Part shown: positions 49,050-56,006 of the stretch, in pieces | Layout: each line of letters opens with the position of its first letter | Position numbering within the stretch: position 1 is the first letter of the stretch | Virus record (IMG/VR): IMGVR_UViG_3300028388_001808 | Span: 1-64,000 of that record | Source: a virus | Direction: 5' to 3' (one strand) | Length of the DNA stretch: 64,000 nucleotides | Made by a program: the position numbers and the translations under genes | The notes under the pieces: model-generated | The model's input: the letters and a program-made list of their open reading frames with translations, nothing else | Told to the model about the DNA's origin: nothing | Databases searched by the model: none

Positions 49050-49265
49050 CACAATCAAAGGGCGGTGAATTGACAATTGGAAGAAAATTCGGTACATAGT
49101 ATGGTGATTATGAGGTGATTAGAGGAGTGAAGAGACGAGTCAGGAACCTGACGCCCTCTCAAACCTTTTTCACAAATCCTCATTTTTATGAATCTAACTG
49201 TGATTTTACATAGCAGTTTCAGATAGACAGGTAAACAAATGTATCGTTAACCTAAATCTATCACC

Positions 49266-49463
49266 ATGAAACTGTACGTAATAACTATAGAGACAGCACA
49301 AGAATTTACTCCCTGGAGTGAATGGCGTATTTACGCTGTGTTCGTCTCTAAAGATAAAGCAGTAGCTTGCTTAACTCAGTTAAGACAAGACATCCAGAAC
49401 AGCAATTGCTGGTACTCTGATGTCGAACTGTCTGAACAAGAGGAAGGCGAGTTAGCTGTTTAG
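49266..49463 (+). CDS. Small protein of unknown function
   Basis: A 65-residue protein starting MKLYVITIETAQEF with an acidic C-terminal end. The ATG follows a CACC leader (TATCACCATG), the same leader type as other rightward genes here. The N-terminal VITIE...WRIYAVFVS looks like two beta strands of a small domain. Function unknown. Confidence 0.55.
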   Translation: MKLYVITIETAQEFTPWSEWRIYAVFVSKDKAVACLTQLRQDIQNSNCWYSDVELSEQEEGELAV

Positions 49464-49882
49464 GGATATTCAGGATTCACCCTTAAAAGAATCCGATTCA
49501 TGCCAAGGATGATAATCTCGTAGTCCTTGGACATCTGCCTCTCTACAGAACGCTGAGATAAGAGAAGGCATGTGAGGCCCGTTTGACCCTCACTGGTTAG
49601 AGACTCAGTAGAAGATCAGATAATACCTTCAGTAATGTTGGTATTAGCCGCCTGATTAGCAATGTGCAGGTTTGAGGTACTGTACATAAAAAAAATCCAC
49701 AACCTATCGCCTAAACAACGAAGGTGGACTAAGTGTCGGATTGTTATCGGCATGTCCATGTGGAATACTACCGTAGGCTGACTGGGATGCTGCATCGTGT
49801 GTGTAGCAATACTCCAGTGTAATGAGTATGACTCGTGCGAATGCCTACGGTAGTTACTTTGTAATCAACTCAATCCAATGAT
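49464..49882. ncRNA. Non-coding stretch with several strong RNA hairpins
   Basis: No gene. Perfect or near-perfect stems include CCAAGGA with TCCTTGG (around 49501-49529), TGCC..TCTC with GAGA..AGGCA, GTGAGG with CCTCAC, AATACC with GGTATT inside ATCAG/CTGAT, and the closed multi-branch structure at 49767-49854. Together they suggest structured transcripts or leader RNA. Individual functions unknown. Confidence 0.5.
49767..49854 (+). ncRNA. Closed multi-branch RNA, 12-bp stem
   Basis: ACTACCGTAGGC at 49767-49778 pairs perfectly with GCCTACGGTAGT at 49843-49854. Inside are at least two hairpins: GCTGCA with TGTAGC and ATACTC with GAGTAT. This gives a cloverleaf-like layout with a long closing stem. 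It lies directly before a small gene. It is not a recognisable tRNA (no T-arm). Confidence 0.55.
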
Positions 49883-50230
49883 ATGAAAAAGCAACTGACA
49901 CGCCGCGAAGTAGAGATTCTCACTCTTATCAAGACTGTATATAAGTCTTATAAGCACATTAGCGAGATGCATACTCTTACGTACTTACTGGAAAAGCTTG
50001 ATGATTACACAGAGATCATGGAAGCTAAAGGTACTAGCTACGGCTATACCTACATCAACAACATGGAATCTCTGGTCAAAGTGGTCGCCATGACCACTAT
50101 CAACGCACAATACGGATATACGAGGTTCCTGAGAAAGGAATACCAGAATCCAGCTTATCACGTCGACAACTTTGTGTCTGATGACATGAAGTGGATTGGC
50201 GATGAGCGAGAGTTTGAATTCTCCGTATAA
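49883..50230 (+). CDS. Small protein of unknown function
   Basis: A 115-residue protein, MKKQLTRREVEILTLIKTVY..., with a helical N-terminal half that looks like a short helix-turn-helix region and an aromatic/charged second half. The N-terminal REVEIL pattern occurs in some DNA-binding response regulators, but the domain is too short to claim. It is followed six bases later by a hairpin. Confidence 0.5.
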   Translation: MKKQLTRREVEILTLIKTVYKSYKHISEMHTLTYLLEKLDDYTEIMEAKGTSYGYTYINNMESLVKVVAMTTINAQYGYTRFLRKEYQNPAYHVDNFVSDDMKWIGDEREFEFSV

Positions 50231-50794
50231 CAAATAACAGACCTACTAGGTGGGTCTGTTACTCTCTCATAGATGCCCTGACAGACGGCTTCTATACTGT
50301 GAGAGAGTATCCGAACCAAATAGTCTGTTAAAAGATAGCAGTAACAAGGATCATAACCTTGAGGCTTTGTTATGTGCCTTAGCCGACCGGAGAGCTAAAC
50401 ATAACCATCACAAGTGATGTCTTGGTCTAAACCTTGCTGCTGTCTTTTACAAGTCACCAATACCTCTATATCATGAGATTACGATACTAGCATATTACTT
50501 AGCGAAAAAAAAGATCGGACAGCGGACAACAGAGGAGTCTTTAAGATGGGCTTCTCTGTTGTTGTCTTTAATGTTCCATTACTTCATGCTATTGGAGGTG
50601 TGAGTCTTTTGACGACATACGACCTCCAGTAGTAGAGAAGTGAAAGCCCTTAAATGGGATAACTACAGGTATAAGCAACCTGTAGGATGGCAGCAATCCA
50701 GCTTTAGGATTGCCTTACTGTAGCGAATAAAGTTACAGTAAGTAGCTACCACATATCGGAAATGTTATGGTAGCATTGTGCGGGAAATCTCTAT
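50231..50794. ncRNA. Hairpin-dense non-coding stretch
   Basis: No gene. Stems in order: AACAGACC with GGTCTGTT (50236-50260), ACTCTCTCA with TGAGAGAGT (50261-50308), a 119-nt closed RNA (50330-50448), ACAACAGAG with CTCTGTTGT (50526-50562), TGGAGGT with ACCTCCA inside ACTTC/GAAGT (50581-50641), CTACAGGT with ACCTGTAG (50663-50685), GCAATCC with GGATTGC (50693-50713), CTTACTGTA with TACAGTAAG (50714-50742), GCTACCA with TGGTAGC (50745-50774). Most are perfect. The set is far beyond chance and unlike a terminator series. It leads into the interrupted tRNA. Confidence 0.6.
50330..50448 (+). ncRNA. 119-nt closed-stem RNA
   Basis: AAAAGATAGCAG (50330-50341) pairs with CTGCTGTCTTTT (50437-50448), 12 pairs with one G-U, followed directly by lower-quality A/C. 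Inside are GTTATG/CATAAC with a nested AGC/GCT, ATCAC/GTGAT and AAGG/CCTT hairpins. The ends-paired form resembles a small stable RNA. No known RNA class matched. Confidence 0.5.
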
Positions 50795-50931
50795 GAAGAA
50801 CTAGCTTAATGGCAGAGCTGCCATAGTAATTTTGCTATGGTGTAACATTCTTTTTGAAGCATCCCTACAGATGTGGATATAGAATGACTGGTGTGTAGGC
50901 ACTTGGTTTTGGTTCGAATCCAAAGTTCTTC
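50795..50931 (+). tRNA. Interrupted tRNA gene, about 60-nt insertion
   Basis: Both ends are clear: acceptor GAAGAAC (50795-50801) with GTTCTTC (50925-50931), then U8A9, D-stem GCTT/GAGC with GG in the loop, and a T-arm TTTGG, TTCGAAT, CCAAA. Between the D-arm and T-arm there are 89 bases instead of about 25, with hairpins CCATAG/CTATGG and CATTCT/AGAATG. TGCC after the D-arm can pair with GGCA before the T-arm. The anticodon could not be settled. An intron in the anticodon/variable region is the simplest reading. Confidence 0.6.
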
Positions 50932-51124
50932 ACTACTAAGCGTACAATCTGGATAAAACCGGATGTTAGCCAGTACGCTTCCTACCTCATTAGGTAGGTA
51001 TATCAAGTACTTGCGCATTGCCCGTTTAATACGGCCACAGTGCAAGGCTAAAAGGAGTAAAGGGAAACTCCAGTTATGGCTGTTTTTACCCAACACCACT
51101 ATGGGTTGATGTTAGTGGTAATAA
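50932..51124. other. 193-base gap between interrupted tRNA and next small gene
   Basis: It contains AGCGTACA/TACGCTT-type inverted sequence (around 50939-50978), GGTAGGTA near 50995 and a CCATTT-type end. The Met/TTG-start gene follows at 51125. No gene is visible and structure is weaker than in the flanking stretches. Confidence 0.4.
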
Positions 51125-51313
51125 TTGAGCATTCTAAATCCTAAAAGAGTGAAGGGATATGTAGTGTGGATGCACTGGGACGACAACTCCGTAACTACGG
51201 ATGTTGTACGTGACCTACGTGCAGCCATGCGGATTGTCCGTAATGTAAAGAAGGACATTCGCCTTTATGAGGTGGAAGTTCGTTCTAACAGAACGGGCAA
51301 AAGAGTATATTAG
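51125..51313 (+). CDS. Small protein of unknown function, TTG start
   Basis: The 62-residue frame starts at TTG (51125); an ATG at 51167 would give 48 residues. The longer form is preferred because KRVKGYVVWMHWDDNS reads like the start of a folded domain. A central helix (VRDLRAAMRIVRNVKKDI) follows, and the end is basic. A hairpin (AAGAGTA with TACTCTT) overlaps its stop. Function unknown. Confidence 0.5.
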   Translation: MSILNPKRVKGYVVWMHWDDNSVTTDVVRDLRAAMRIVRNVKKDIRLYEVEVRSNRTGKRVY

Positions 51314-51687
51314 TACTCTTATCCGATGATCTCAATGTAAAGCGAGTCATAGCTTTACACGCAGGACTACATGCGATAATGGTAGTATATGCTGGTATGG
51401 GCTAAAGGATAACCATACTACCTTGGCAGAGTAGATAAAGGATGCGAAACTCTGCGTGTCACCACTGACACCGTTAAAGAAGGGCGTTTCTCCATGTGGA
51501 GGCTGCTGTACGATAACAGTAATATTTAAAACTCGTGCCAGCGAGTATAATGCTGGGAGCTTACTTTTACCCTAAGTCTCGAAAGAGATATGGGATGCTT
51601 ACAAGACTGTAGAAATACAGAGCAAGCCAAGCAGGGCAAGCAATACTGCAAAAAAACCAAACCCCGGAGCGCCAACCGGATTAAAAA
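51314..51687. ncRNA. Non-coding stretch with repeated perfect stems
   Basis: Stems in order: TGTAAAGC with GCTTTACA (51336-51359), GGTAGTAT with ATACTACC (51381-51422, 26-base interior), GCAGAGT with ACTCTGC (51426-51455), GTGTC with GACAC, ACTCG with CGAGT, and GTCTC-GAAA-GAGAT, a GNRA-capped hairpin near 51578-51591. All lie upstream of a small gene. No gene or known RNA class was seen. Confidence 0.5.
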
Positions 51688-51987
51688 ATGGCGGGAAATA
51701 TGTTAGAGATTAAAAAAGGCGACTTGACCATACTTATTAGTATGGTTAAGCTCCAATCCGTCGAAAATTGGGTTGGAGAGATTCAGGCACCACACGGAAC
51801 ATTCCGTTCGAAGATATCGGCGGACTGGCTTCCACCTAATACTTATGCTAGCCATGTAAAAGATGACCCAAGCCTCATTGGGGTTTGGGAGGTAGACACA
51901 GAAAAGATGGAAGTCGTATGTGAGGGGTACCACTACCCCAAAACGTCAAGTAATAATGTCCAGCTAGTGGTTAGCTGGGAACATTAA
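51688..51987 (+). CDS. Small protein of unknown function
   Basis: A 99-residue protein, MAGNMLEIKKGDLTILIS..., probably a small beta-barrel-like domain: ILISMVKLQSVENWVGEIQAPHG, DPSLIGVWEVDTEKMEVVCEG. It is followed by a GC hairpin and a T-run (51990-52037) that could terminate transcription. No family recognised. Confidence 0.5.
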   Translation: MAGNMLEIKKGDLTILISMVKLQSVENWVGEIQAPHGTFRSKISADWLPPNTYASHVKDDPSLIGVWEVDTEKMEVVCEGYHYPKTSSNNVQLVVSWEH

Positions 51988-52535
51988 GACATTCCCCGTC
52001 ACAGCGTTTGGGGGAGAATGCACGTTGATTTTTTTTAATAGCCTACAGCTATTGTTGCAGCAATAGAGACAACTGTAGAGTAGAATATGAGGATGAAAGC
52101 GCCTCACCATAGTTGTAGTCTTGTCAACTGCTTATCCGAAACACTACACACTCCTAAAAAGCTGGAGTGTTAAATGCAAGATTAGTTGGTGTGAAGGATA
52201 ATAAACTATGGTTATGTTTTGACAGTCCACCGAGAGGGAGGACGTTACTCTGATCTCGGTTAATCTTTGTGGAGGCTAGTAAACACGCCGAAGAAACTAG
52301 ATTGCCGAACGCCTAACCAGCGGAGACAGAGTAGGCAGCTACTTGGCTGTACCTTTGAAAAATCAACCACTGTCGGTTGGTCAGATCATCGGTACTTCTC
52401 ACAGACAAGTAGCGTTCTTTACACCAGACGTGAGAAGAAGGTGTAAAGTCCTAGCACTCGTGGGAGTGCAGTGTGCGATTAGTGATGTGCTACAGGTTTG
52501 AAACAGCATCACTGAAGACAACAAAACTCAATACC
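51988..52535. ncRNA. Non-coding stretch: terminator-like hairpin, branched stems, pseudoknot
   Basis: No gene. ATTCCCC pairs with GGGGGAGAAT (about 51992-52019) before an eight-T run, terminator-like. CTACAG/CTGTAG encloses CTATTG/CAATAG (about 52041-52081). ACACTCC pairs with GGAGTGT (about 52149-52172). CAACC pairs with GGTTG (about 52365-52380). The pseudoknot at 52395-52448 and GCACTC/GAGTGC follow, directly before the membrane-protein gene, so they may control it. Confidence 0.5.
52395..52448 (+). promoter_or_regulatory. Candidate H-type RNA pseudoknot in leader
   Basis: Stem 1 is CTTCTCAC (52395-52402) with GTGAGAAG (52430-52437). CTTTACACC (52417-52425), inside the loop of stem 1, pairs with GGTGTAAAG (52440-52448) beyond it. 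Both stems are perfect (8 and 9 pairs). This is the topology of an H-type pseudoknot, 88 bases before the ATG of the membrane protein. Confidence 0.6.
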
Positions 52536-52838
52536 ATGAAAGACATTGGAGGATTTATTGCTATTTCTATCTTTGTAGTCCTGATTTTAGGATTACCTTT
52601 ACTGCTCTGGTACTACGACCAAGGCGGTAAGGAGGTAGAAAAACAAGAAATATTGACTCAGATCACCGAAGATTTTACCGTTGCACAGATCACTGCAATG
52701 GTAGAAGAACGCATGAGCGGAGTCAGCGACACCAGTGAAGCCTATGAGGCTTACTGGATAGTGCTACACGCACTGTCGGAGAAAGAATACAAAGAATTTT
52801 CAGTTGAGGTTAACGTACAAAGTTACCTCAGCAGATAA
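52536..52838 (+). CDS. Small membrane protein with signal anchor
   Basis: I use the ATG at 52536 (MKDIGGFIAISIFVVLI) after an ACC leader; the longer upstream frame is not convincing. A single TM segment (about residues 5-27) is followed by an acidic cytoplasmic or periplasmic domain (EEKEYKEFSVEV). 100 residues. Could be a host-takeover or superinfection-exclusion membrane protein; not identified. Confidence 0.55.
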   Translation: MKDIGGFIAISIFVVLILGLPLLLWYYDQGGKEVEKQEILTQITEDFTVAQITAMVEERMSGVSDTSEAYEAYWIVLHALSEKEYKEFSVEVNVQSYLSR

Positions 52839-52910
52839 AGAAACGCCGGGGTCCCCTCGAATCCCTCTAACCCACCACACAGAGGGGACTTCCGGCACAA
52901 AACAACTGAC

Positions 52911-53075
52911 ATGAATGTAGAACTGTTTGAAAAGGGAGACAGTGTGCTGAAAGGATTTGGAATCCTGACAGTCCACACTGGACTAAAAAGCAGGTCACTG
53001 TTGGCTTGCTTTTACAACAGAGAAACCAAAGAATTCTGGGTGGACATTATGTTCATCCAAATAGTACTACGATAA
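52911..53075 (+). CDS. 54-residue protein of unknown function
   Basis: A short frame, MNVELFEKGDSVLKGFGILT..., ending VDIMFIQIVLR. It has a KGDSVLKGFG-like beta start seen in small SH3-like proteins. The ATG follows CTGAC and a strong GC hairpin (GAGGGG/CCCCTC) precedes it. It ends before a terminator pair. Real by codon content, but small. Confidence 0.5.
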   Translation: MNVELFEKGDSVLKGFGILTVHTGLKSRSLLACFYNRETKEFWVDIMFIQIVLR

Positions 53076-53082
53076 GATACGA

Positions 53083-53156
53083 GGGCGGCACTAGTTTTCT
53101 CACATAGCGTAATCCTCTTACGCATCTGTTTTATGGGGTAATTGTTTAGCCGCCTT
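53083..53156 (+). terminator. Structured terminator region
   Basis: GGGCGGC (from about 53087) pairs with GCCGCC (about 53147-53152), enclosing GCGTAA/TTACGC. A T-rich stretch follows. It likely ends the transcript of the 54-residue gene. Confidence 0.5.
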
Positions 53157-53185
53157 CTTTTAAGGATTGGTTTTTTGGGGTTTTC

Positions 53186-53213
53186 AGGCTGCCTGTCTTC
53201 GGATGGGCAGCCT
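53186..53213 (+). terminator. UUCG-capped stem
   Basis: AGGCTGCC pairs with GGCAGCCT; the helix extends to twelve pairs with two G-U and a cUUCGg tetraloop. ATCTTTA follows. Very stable; transcription or processing signal. Confidence 0.7.
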
Positions 53214-53219
53214 ATCTTT

Positions 53220-53276
53220 AAGACAAGTCACAGACCGAACTCTGGAGAGTGCAAAGTCAGGACTTGTCTTTTTTTT
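53220..53276 (+). ncRNA. Ends-paired RNA with T-run
   Basis: AAGACAAGTC (53220-53229) pairs perfectly with GACTTGTCTT (53261-53270), followed by six T. The interior of about 31 bases has no simple hairpin. This may be a terminator, but the large open interior is unusual; a short stable RNA is the alternative. Confidence 0.5.
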
Positions 53277-53367
53277 GATCCAAGGTAGGCCAGCGATCTC
53301 CCTTTTTTGGGTAACTGGTTGCGGTGAAAACCCGCTTAAATGCGCTTATAATCAAAAAAAAGACGCC

Positions 53368-53679
53368 ATGACAAAGGAACAGATCAAACATCTGACGCAA
53401 AATGTGTTGAACGAATTGGGATTACAGCAGGTAGAAACGGTAGAAATACCTGAACCTGTACTACAGCATCTTCTTGAAAAAAGAGGCAAAAGAATGGGTA
53501 TACCCAGTAGCCTCATAAACAAATTAGACATAATACTGTACAGGGCTAACAAAAATAAGACATCAAGTAACGATGTCTTTATAAAGGCGTTGACAGAGAT
53601 GAAAAGAGAGATATTCGTCCATACCTTCTTTGAACACCTGGACGAAATTTTAGTGGATCAGGCAGAACAGCTACTATGA
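53368..53679 (+). CDS. Small helical protein of unknown function
   Basis: ATG at 53368 follows GACGCC. The 103-residue product, MTKEQIKHLTQNVLNELG..., is all-helical with a Lys/Glu-rich surface and ends EILVDQAEQLL. Its stop overlaps the next start by four bases (ATGA), so it is coupled to the Cys-rich genes that follow. No family recognised. Confidence 0.55.
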   Translation: MTKEQIKHLTQNVLNELGLQQVETVEIPEPVLQHLLEKRGKRMGIPSSLINKLDIILYRANKNKTSSNDVFIKALTEMKREIFVHTFFEHLDEILVDQAEQLL

Positions 53680-54251
53680 AGAAAAGAGAAGACATAGACT
53701 ACGAAATGCTAGACAAGCGTCATAGCTACAGCAAACCCACTTGTGGGGTAGAAGAACTGTTTGAAAAGTGGGACTTTTTGTGGTCCTCTTTCTTAAAAAG
53801 CTTCAACCCCTGTCAGTGGGAGAATGGAACCTGTGCGCTAATGAGAGACGACCAGTTCAAAGGTCATCCTTATTACAACAGCCCGTTTGCTTGCTGTAGC
53901 GGATGTAGTCACGCTTCGTCAGATGGATGCACTACGTCCAACCTGGAATGTAAATCCTGGCTATGCAGTAAGGCGAAAGCCAACCTGCAAGATCAGGGGA
54001 ACTATGATGCGTACGTTCTACTAGATCGTGCATATCATAGAGAGGTACTGCACAGAAAATTCTACATTAGCAAGGAGCAATACATAGAAGATGTGTACCT
54101 TGCGAAAAATAACGGTACTCAAGTCCAGAAGTTAGACTTTGGCTGGAGTAACAAAGAGGATATAAGAAAAAAACTGTCGCAGCATGGAGCAGGGATTATT
54201 TACAAAGAAAGATTTGGAGAAAGAATACCAGAAGTGGTGTTTAACATTTGA
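53676..54251 (+). CDS. Cys-rich protein, tandem paralog 1
   Basis: A 191-residue protein. A Cys-rich core near residues 44-96 has FLKSFNPCQWENGTC, SPFACCSGCS and GCTTSNLECKSWLC, a spacing that would bind one or two zinc ions. A charged C-terminal tail follows. The next gene shares the same core (see finding), so the two arose by duplication. It is coupled to the gene before it by a four-base overlap. Confidence 0.6.
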   Translation: MKKREDIDYEMLDKRHSYSKPTCGVEELFEKWDFLWSSFLKSFNPCQWENGTCALMRDDQFKGHPYYNSPFACCSGCSHASSDGCTTSNLECKSWLCSKAKANLQDQGNYDAYVLLDRAYHREVLHRKFYISKEQYIEDVYLAKNNGTQVQKLDFGWSNKEDIRKKLSQHGAGIIYKERFGERIPEVVFNI

Positions 54252-54600
54252 CGGCTTTTTCAAAGCCTTCAACGTCTGTGGTTGGAGAACTGACCAAGAC
54301 GGAAATACCACTTGTCACGGTATGAGGAGAGGAGTCTTCAAGAACAGCCCTACGGGTTGTTGCGGAGACTGCAAGCTGTTCAACAACGGCTGCCCTACTC
54401 AAAATCTTTCGTGCAAAATATTCCTTTGCCAAGAGGCAGCAGATAATCTGCCAGAAAGGGCGAAGGAAGACTACAAGAAGCTACTGTTTGGTTTCAACCA
54501 AGAGTTTAAAGGTTGGAACCATACCGAGACATACAAGGTTGAAAAAGAGGACTGTCTGAAATCGATCAGACGTCATCTTGAAAACAAGGAAGTAGAGTGA
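54184..54600 (+). CDS. Cys-rich protein, tandem paralog 2
   Basis: A 138-residue paralog of the preceding gene. The core reads FFKAFNVCGW, SPTGCCGDCK and GCPTQNLSCKIFLC, same order and spacing, followed by a charged tail. The frame overlaps the upstream gene by 68 bases. The start at 54184 is the only Met before the core. Function unknown; metal binding is the clear inference. Confidence 0.6.
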   Translation: MEQGLFTKKDLEKEYQKWCLTFDGFFKAFNVCGWRTDQDGNTTCHGMRRGVFKNSPTGCCGDCKLFNNGCPTQNLSCKIFLCQEAADNLPERAKEDYKKLLFGFNQEFKGWNHTETYKVEKEDCLKSIRRHLENKEVE

Positions 54601-54649
54601 AGAACACACTATGAGATAACTATTATTTCTTCACTTTAAAAGCCAAAAT

Positions 54650-54877
54650 ATGGCACGTACACACAAGGACAAACGCAATGCGTTGGTCAAACAAGGAAAA
54701 GCTGAGTACAAACCCGTATCCCGTATAGGGGTGTACAAGCGTGTTAGGAAACACAATCAGCCGAAAGGTCTTGAGAATCTTCCGGCAGTACCCGGTGGTT
54801 TCTTTCACAGCATCAAAAACACATGTCGGGATATCCTTCCCTGGAACTGGGGGAAGGGTAAGCACCGTAAGGTGTGA
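54650..54877 (+). CDS. Small basic protein of unknown function
   Basis: 75 residues, strongly basic, MARTHKDKRNALVKQG..., Lys/Arg-rich without hydrophobic segments. The pattern fits a nucleic-acid-binding protein. It is followed immediately by the tRNA-like element at 54929. No motif beyond charge. Confidence 0.5.
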   Translation: MARTHKDKRNALVKQGKAEYKPVSRIGVYKRVRKHNQPKGLENLPAVPGGFFHSIKNTCRDILPWNWGKGKHRKV

Positions 54878-54928
54878 AGAATTCCGGTGTTAGGTAGGGG
54901 TAACACGAGACGAGTACCTCTACCAAAT

Positions 54929-55004
54929 GTCAGTGAGTCACCGATTGGTAAGGTGGCAGGGGTAAATCCCCCTGTTGTAGTCGGTTCGAATCCGATCACT
55001 GGCA
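54929..55004 (+). tRNA. tRNA-like element with non-canonical anticodon arm
   Basis: Acceptor GTCAGTG with CACTGGC (one G-U), D-arm CACC/GGTG with GG loop, and T-arm GTCGG-TTCGAAT-CCGAT are standard. The central arm is 18 bases long, CAGGGG with CCCCTG and a six-base loop TAAATC, so there is no seven-base anticodon loop. It is either a tRNA with an odd anticodon loop or a tRNA mimic. Confidence 0.65.
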
Positions 55005-55028
55005 CTCGTATCATGGATTGAGAAGTGT

Positions 55029-55046
55029 TGCACCCATTACGGTGCA
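55029..55046 (+). other. Short perfect hairpin
   Basis: TGCACC pairs with GGTGCA around a CATTAC loop. It lies between the tRNA-like element and the terminator, and may mark a processing site. Confidence 0.45.
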
Positions 55047-55055
55047 TCTACCCCC

Positions 55056-55088
55056 AGGAGCTGCTCTTAATTGAGTGGCTCCTTTTTC
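55056..55088 (+). terminator. Rho-independent terminator
   Basis: AGGAGC pairs with GCTCCT, with an inner CTC/GAG pair set, followed by five T. It ends the unit containing the basic protein and the tRNA-like element. Confidence 0.8.
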
Positions 55089-55110
55089 ATTAACCAAAAA
55101 ACAAAAGATC

Positions 55111-55422
55111 ATGGGAGATATGGCAGACGATGCTTTTGACAGAGCGTTAGCTGAAGAACTATGGGAGGAGGAACAGAATAGAGGAAAAGAAACGTCTTTA
55201 TTAGACGCGTATCTGGAGGAGAATCTTGTATGGAGAACCAGACAAGAGACTTTGATAAGGATACAGAATCTAAGCGATCCTCATTTACTCAACATCATAA
55301 AGATGCTTGAGTCCAATCAGTCTTATTCCGAAATATTGAAGATCATGAGAATTGAACAATACCACAGGAAAAGGTTGAGAGAGTTCATACACAGACACGA
55401 AGAGGAAAGCAGAGGCTGGTAG
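55111..55422 (+). CDS. Small acidic/helical protein
   Basis: ATG at 55111 (MGDMADDAFDRALAEEL) follows the terminator. The longer frame upstream would cross the hairpin. 103 residues; first third very acidic, last third basic and helical (RKRLREFIHRHEEE). No family recognised. Confidence 0.55.
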   Translation: MGDMADDAFDRALAEELWEEEQNRGKETSLLDAYLEENLVWRTRQETLIRIQNLSDPHLLNIIKMLESNQSYSEILKIMRIEQYHRKRLREFIHRHEEESRGW

Positions 55423-55583
55423 CAGTCTCTTCAACAAGGTGAGAATCCTTGTCAAGCTTACATTAACAAGATGGTGTAAGCTGGGGCATCTATCTGGTCT
55501 TTGAACCAGTAGTTGTGCGGAATAAAAAAGAGTTGTACATTGCGCCTCTTTACATCTTTATTTTTAAACCTAGTTGAGTAACC
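55423..55583. other. Leader with three hairpins
   Basis: AGCTTACA pairs with TGTAAGCT (55456-55483), CTGGT pairs with ACCAG (55494-55509) around CTTTGA, and AAGG/CCTT near 55436. No gene. Probably the leader of the next gene. Confidence 0.4.
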
Positions 55584-55931
55584 ATGAGAAACGAACAATT
55601 GGTATTGGTAGCTATCTTCGATGGCAGCCACATCGCATTCGTGGGGACTCAATCCAAGGGATACGAACTTCCTACTGCCGAGTTGGGAAGAGCCTCTCTG
55701 ATCGAGAAGTCGAAAGACTTGGCAGAACAGATAGGTTGTATCAGTCACAGTGCTGTACACTATGATGGTAAAAGAGAAAACCAGCATATTGTATGGATCA
55801 CTGTGGATGAACACACCAATTACAAGGCAGTGAGATGGGAAACAACTGATCGCATAGCCATGACAGAGTCTATGCGAAAGATGTTGTCTGCCATAAAAGA
55901 GAAGGCCAGAGATTCACTCCAAACGGCCTAA
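55584..55931 (+). CDS. Protein of unknown function
   Basis: 115 residues; MRNEQLVLVAIFDGSHIAFVGT... begins with a beta-rich half, followed by a helical C-terminal end rich in Lys. The fold suggests a small alpha/beta domain. No motif recognised. About 75 bases separate it from the lysozyme gene. Confidence 0.55.
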   Translation: MRNEQLVLVAIFDGSHIAFVGTQSKGYELPTAELGRASLIEKSKDLAEQIGCISHSAVHYDGKRENQHIVWITVDEHTNYKAVRWETTDRIAMTESMRKMLSAIKEKARDSLQTA

Positions 55932-56006
55932 AAAAGCAGGGCGGCTGCACTATACCATAGTATGTAGATCGCAGTCGTCCTGTATTTTCTAACAAAACCT
56001 AATCTC

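Noticed and set aside
49464-52535. CRISPR array
   Set aside because: The stems differ in sequence and spacing; there is no repeated unit.
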